DNA of 64,000 nucleotides, taken from the NCBI GenBank assembly GCA_963724405.1, contig CAVRUQ010000003.1, forward strand, positions 1,488,001 through 1,552,000, read 5' to 3'. Below are positions 62,107 to 64,000 of the stretch, one piece after another. The stretch comes from CAVQBJ01 sp963724405. Lineage in GTDB: Bacteria; Actinomycetota; Thermoleophilia; Solirubrobacterales; Solirubrobacteraceae. A program made the position numbers and the translations under genes. Within the stretch, counting starts at the first letter, position 1; every line of letters starts with the position of its first letter. The notes beneath the pieces are model-generated. The model searched no databases, was not told the origin of the DNA, and saw only the letters and a program-made list of their open reading frames with translations.

Positions 62107-62663
62107 CTAGTTGTCCTGGGCCGTGCTCGAGAGCGCCGAGAAGTCGATCTCGCCGAGCGCCTCGTCGACGAGCCGGCGCTGGTCGGACGCGTCGAGCGAC
62201 TTGCGCGTGACCTTCTCGGTGGCGAGGATCGTCAGGTCGGCCACCTCGTTGCGCATCTCCTGCAGCGCCCGCTTGGTGGCGGCGTCGATGTCGCGCTCGG
62301 CCCGGCGCGCCGCCTCCGCGGCGATCTCGTTCGCCTGCTCGCGGGCCTCGCGCTCGTGCGCATCGGCGGCCTGGCGGGCCCGGGCGACGATCTCGTCGGA
62401 CTGCGCCCGCGCCTCGGCGAGGCGCTCGCGGTACTCGGCGAGCAGCTTCTCCGCCTCCTCGCGGGTGCGCTGGGCGCTGTCGATCGAGTCCTCGATCGCC
62501 TTCTGGCGCTTCTCGAGCGCCGTCCGAGATCGTACGGGAACGCCCACCGACGCAGGATGAGCAGCGCGACGATGAACGCGACGAGCGTCCAGATCATCAC
62601 GCCCAGACTCGGCGAGACGAGGAAGTTGCCACTGGAACTGCTGCTGGCGGCGAGCGGCGGCAT
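62107..62663 (-). CDS. atpF: ATP synthase b subunit, frame broken in this sequence
   Basis: From ATG 62663 the first frame gives the membrane helix GVMIWTLVAFIVALLILRRW and AFPY. The stalk helix (ALEKRQKAIEDSIDSAQRTR and EAEKLLAEYRERLAEARAQS, to the stop at 62107) is in another frame. A single-base indel near 62525 joins them to a normal b subunit of about 185 residues. The b subunit is required for ATP synthase and the genes around it are intact, so this is most likely a sequencing or assembly error, not a pseudogene. Confidence 0.9.
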
Positions 62664-62666
62664 CGT

Positions 62667-62930
62667 CTAGCCCAGGAAGAAGGCGATCAGGCCGAAGATG
62701 AACGCGTAGAAGACGATCGCCTCGGTGAGGGCGAAGCCCAGCCACTGGATCGAGGTGATCTCGTCGCGCATCTCGGGCTGGCGGGTGACCGCCTCGATGA
62801 CCTTGCCGAAGATGTATCCGACGCCGACGCCGGGGCCGATGGTGCCGAGGCCGGCGCCGATGCCGAGCGCGAGCGACTTGATCGCCTTGTCCAGGGCGGG
62901 GTCGGCGACGGCAAGAGTGATAAGCGACAC
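62667..62930 (-). CDS. atpE: ATP synthase c subunit
   Basis: 87 residues, two membrane helices. Helix one has the Gly-rich IGAGLGTIGPGVGVGYIFGK, the polar loop is RQPEMRDE, and helix two holds the ion-binding Glu in FALTEAIVFYAFIFGL. The Gln of sodium-type c subunits in helix one is Val here, which supports proton coupling. An extra N-terminal stretch (SLITLAVADPALDKAI) precedes the first helix. It forms the rotor ring. Confidence 0.96.
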   Translation of the reverse strand: MSLITLAVADPALDKAIKSLALGIGAGLGTIGPGVGVGYIFGKVIEAVTRQPEMRDEITSIQWLGFALTEAIVFYAFIFGLIAFFLG

Positions 62931-62946
62931 AACGGGCTCCTTGTTG

Positions 62947-63882
62947 TCAGTGAGACTCGGCGACGGCGCCGCCGAGGTAGATGGCAGTGAGGGTGGCGAA
63001 GATGAACGCCTGCAGCGTGGCGATCAGCACCACCTCGAACAGGAAGAACACGATCGCGATGGGCAGCGTGACCGCGCCGAGCGCGGCGAGCCCGAGCAAC
63101 ACGACGAGGCCACCGCCCATGAACAGGATGAGCAGGTGGCCGGCGAGGATGTTGGCGAACAGTCGCACCGACAGCGAGACGATGCGGACGAACTGCGAGA
63201 TGACCTCGATCGTGAAGATGAACGGGATCATCAGCCAGCGCACCGGCACCGAGTCCAGGCCCGCGGGCAGCCAGCTCTTGATGTAGCCGGTGAAGCCCTT
63301 CGCCCGGATCCCCTCGATCTGGTAGCTGAACCACACCATCAGAGTGAGGGCGAGCGTGACCGAGATGTTCGCGGTCGCGGCATAGATCTGGAAGGCCGGG
63401 ATGTGCAGCCCGAAGATGTTGATCGTCTCCTCGCTGTTCACCGGCAACGGGATGTAGCCGAGCAGGTTCGAGAACCAGATGAACAGGAAGAGTGTCGCGA
63501 TGAACGGGAACCACTTGGCCGACATCGCCGGGTCGATGTTGTTCGGGCCCGAGATGTTGTCGTGCATCAGCCGGTAGATCGTCTCGACGGCGGTCTGCAC
63601 CTTGTTCGGGCGGGCCTGCATGCGCCGGGCGATCCAGACCATCGTCCCGACCGTCAGCAGGGTCGCGAGCCACAGGTAGAGCACGGCCTTGTTGATCGAC
63701 AGGTCGATGCCGCCGATCTTGATGGGCACCCAGTCGTCGAGCTGGAACTCGTTCTGGGGCTGGTAGCTCGTGTTCTGCCCGTGGCTGCCGAAGATGACGG
63801 CCAGCGCGACGAGCAGGGCGATGTAGAGCACGAGGCCGATGACGACCTTCGCCTTTGTCGACAATCGCGCGAGCGCCTTCAT
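62947..63882 (-). CDS. atpB: ATP synthase a subunit
   Basis: 311 residues with several membrane helices. The essential Arg lies in SLSVRLFANILAGHLLILF. The central WFPFIATLFLFIWFSNLLGY and the final ATLQAFIFATLTAIYLGG are typical. It forms the ion channels beside the c ring. ATG 63882 overlaps the stop of an upstream gene (ATGA). Confidence 0.96.
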   Translation of the reverse strand: MKALARLSTKAKVVIGLVLYIALLVALAVIFGSHGQNTSYQPQNEFQLDDWVPIKIGGIDLSINKAVLYLWLATLLTVGTMVWIARRMQARPNKVQTAVETIYRLMHDNISGPNNIDPAMSAKWFPFIATLFLFIWFSNLLGYIPLPVNSEETINIFGLHIPAFQIYAATANISVTLALTLMVWFSYQIEGIRAKGFTGYIKSWLPAGLDSVPVRWLMIPFIFTIEVISQFVRIVSLSVRLFANILAGHLLILFMGGGLVVLLGLAALGAVTLPIAIVFFLFEVVLIATLQAFIFATLTAIYLGGAVAESH

Positions 63883-64000
63883 CGCGTTCCCCCGTTGGGC
63901 GCCAGCGGGGGGCCGCCGGCGTCGCGCCGCGGAGGAGCCGGCGCGTCGAACGGGCGCATGATCATGCCGACGGTGAAGTAGACCGTGAACAGCACGACGA
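63879..64000 (-). CDS. 3' end of gene upstream of atpB (possible AtpI-like)
   Basis: Only the last 39 codons are in the window: a hydrophobic stretch VVLFTVYFTVGMIMRP, then a Pro/Gly/Arg-rich tail ending NGGTR before TGA, which overlaps atpB. Its place before atpB and its membrane segment fit a small AtpI- or AtpZ-type protein that helps c-ring assembly, but the visible part is too short to name. Confidence 0.5.
   Translation of the reverse strand, partial: VVLFTVYFTVGMIMRPFDAPAPPRRDAGGPPLAPNGGTR

Noticed and set aside
62107..62663. atpF as a true pseudogene
   Set aside because: Both halves are well conserved and the rest of the ATP synthase operon is intact; a one-base error explains the break.

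Overview
The window is a GC-rich, gene-dense bacterial chromosome segment. Several signs point to a high-GC actinobacterium, most likely Thermoleophilia/Solirubrobacterales: the ftsE-ftsX-ctpA-rnr-smpB-ssrA order, nadA-nadC, many GTG starts, DUF6916 proteins and tail-collar trios. This placement is inferred from gene content, since no rRNA is present.

Bases 1-15,524 hold ten plus-strand genes, and every junction overlaps by 4-10 bases. They encode a 3-hydroxyacyl-CoA dehydrogenase (cut by the window edge), a MaoC hydratase, a GNAT-fold protein, an AMP-forming ligase, an ABC ATPase, a BtaA-like (DUF3419) 3-amino-3-carboxypropyl transferase, an HMG-CoA-reductase domain fused to an aminoglycoside-phosphotransferase-like kinase, a UbiA-type prenyltransferase, a PEP-synthase/rifampin-phosphotransferase-like dikinase and an FtsX/MacB-type permease. 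I read this as an undescribed biosynthesis-and-export operon. It may activate an acyl chain, reduce the thioester to an alcohol, phosphorylate it, transfer it and export the product. This is the most interesting part of the window.

Bases 15.5-29 kb are mostly housekeeping genes on the minus strand: a frameshifted AbiEi/DUF559-type gene, tmRNA (ssrA) with an unusual tag, a site-2 protease, smpB, rnr, ctpA, ftsX, ftsE, nadA, nadC and prfB (with its programmed +1 frameshift). An M16 peptidase and a hotdog thioesterase lie on the plus strand. From 29-45 kb come a GAF regulator divergent from an aldehyde dehydrogenase, secA, hpf, two different S-adenosylhomocysteine hydrolases, a MerR regulator coupled to ahcY, and sugar-nucleotide genes (nucleotidyltransferases, phosphoglucose/phosphomannose isomerase, UDP-glucose dehydrogenase). 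An M20 peptidase and a saccharopine-dehydrogenase-like enzyme follow.

Bases 46-56.5 kb form a cell-surface accessory region. It has two DUF6916 proteins, a GNAT, three tandem tail-collar (MdpB-like) proteins and a 2294-residue secreted protein with a degenerate clan-CD-like N-terminus, twelve Ig-like repeats and a beta-helix C-terminus. Bases 57-64 kb carry the F-type ATP synthase operon on the minus strand.

Four genes carry apparent single-base frameshifts: the DUF559 gene, a nucleotidyltransferase, the second SAH hydrolase and atpF. Because atpF is essential, at least some of these are probably sequence errors rather than real pseudogenes.
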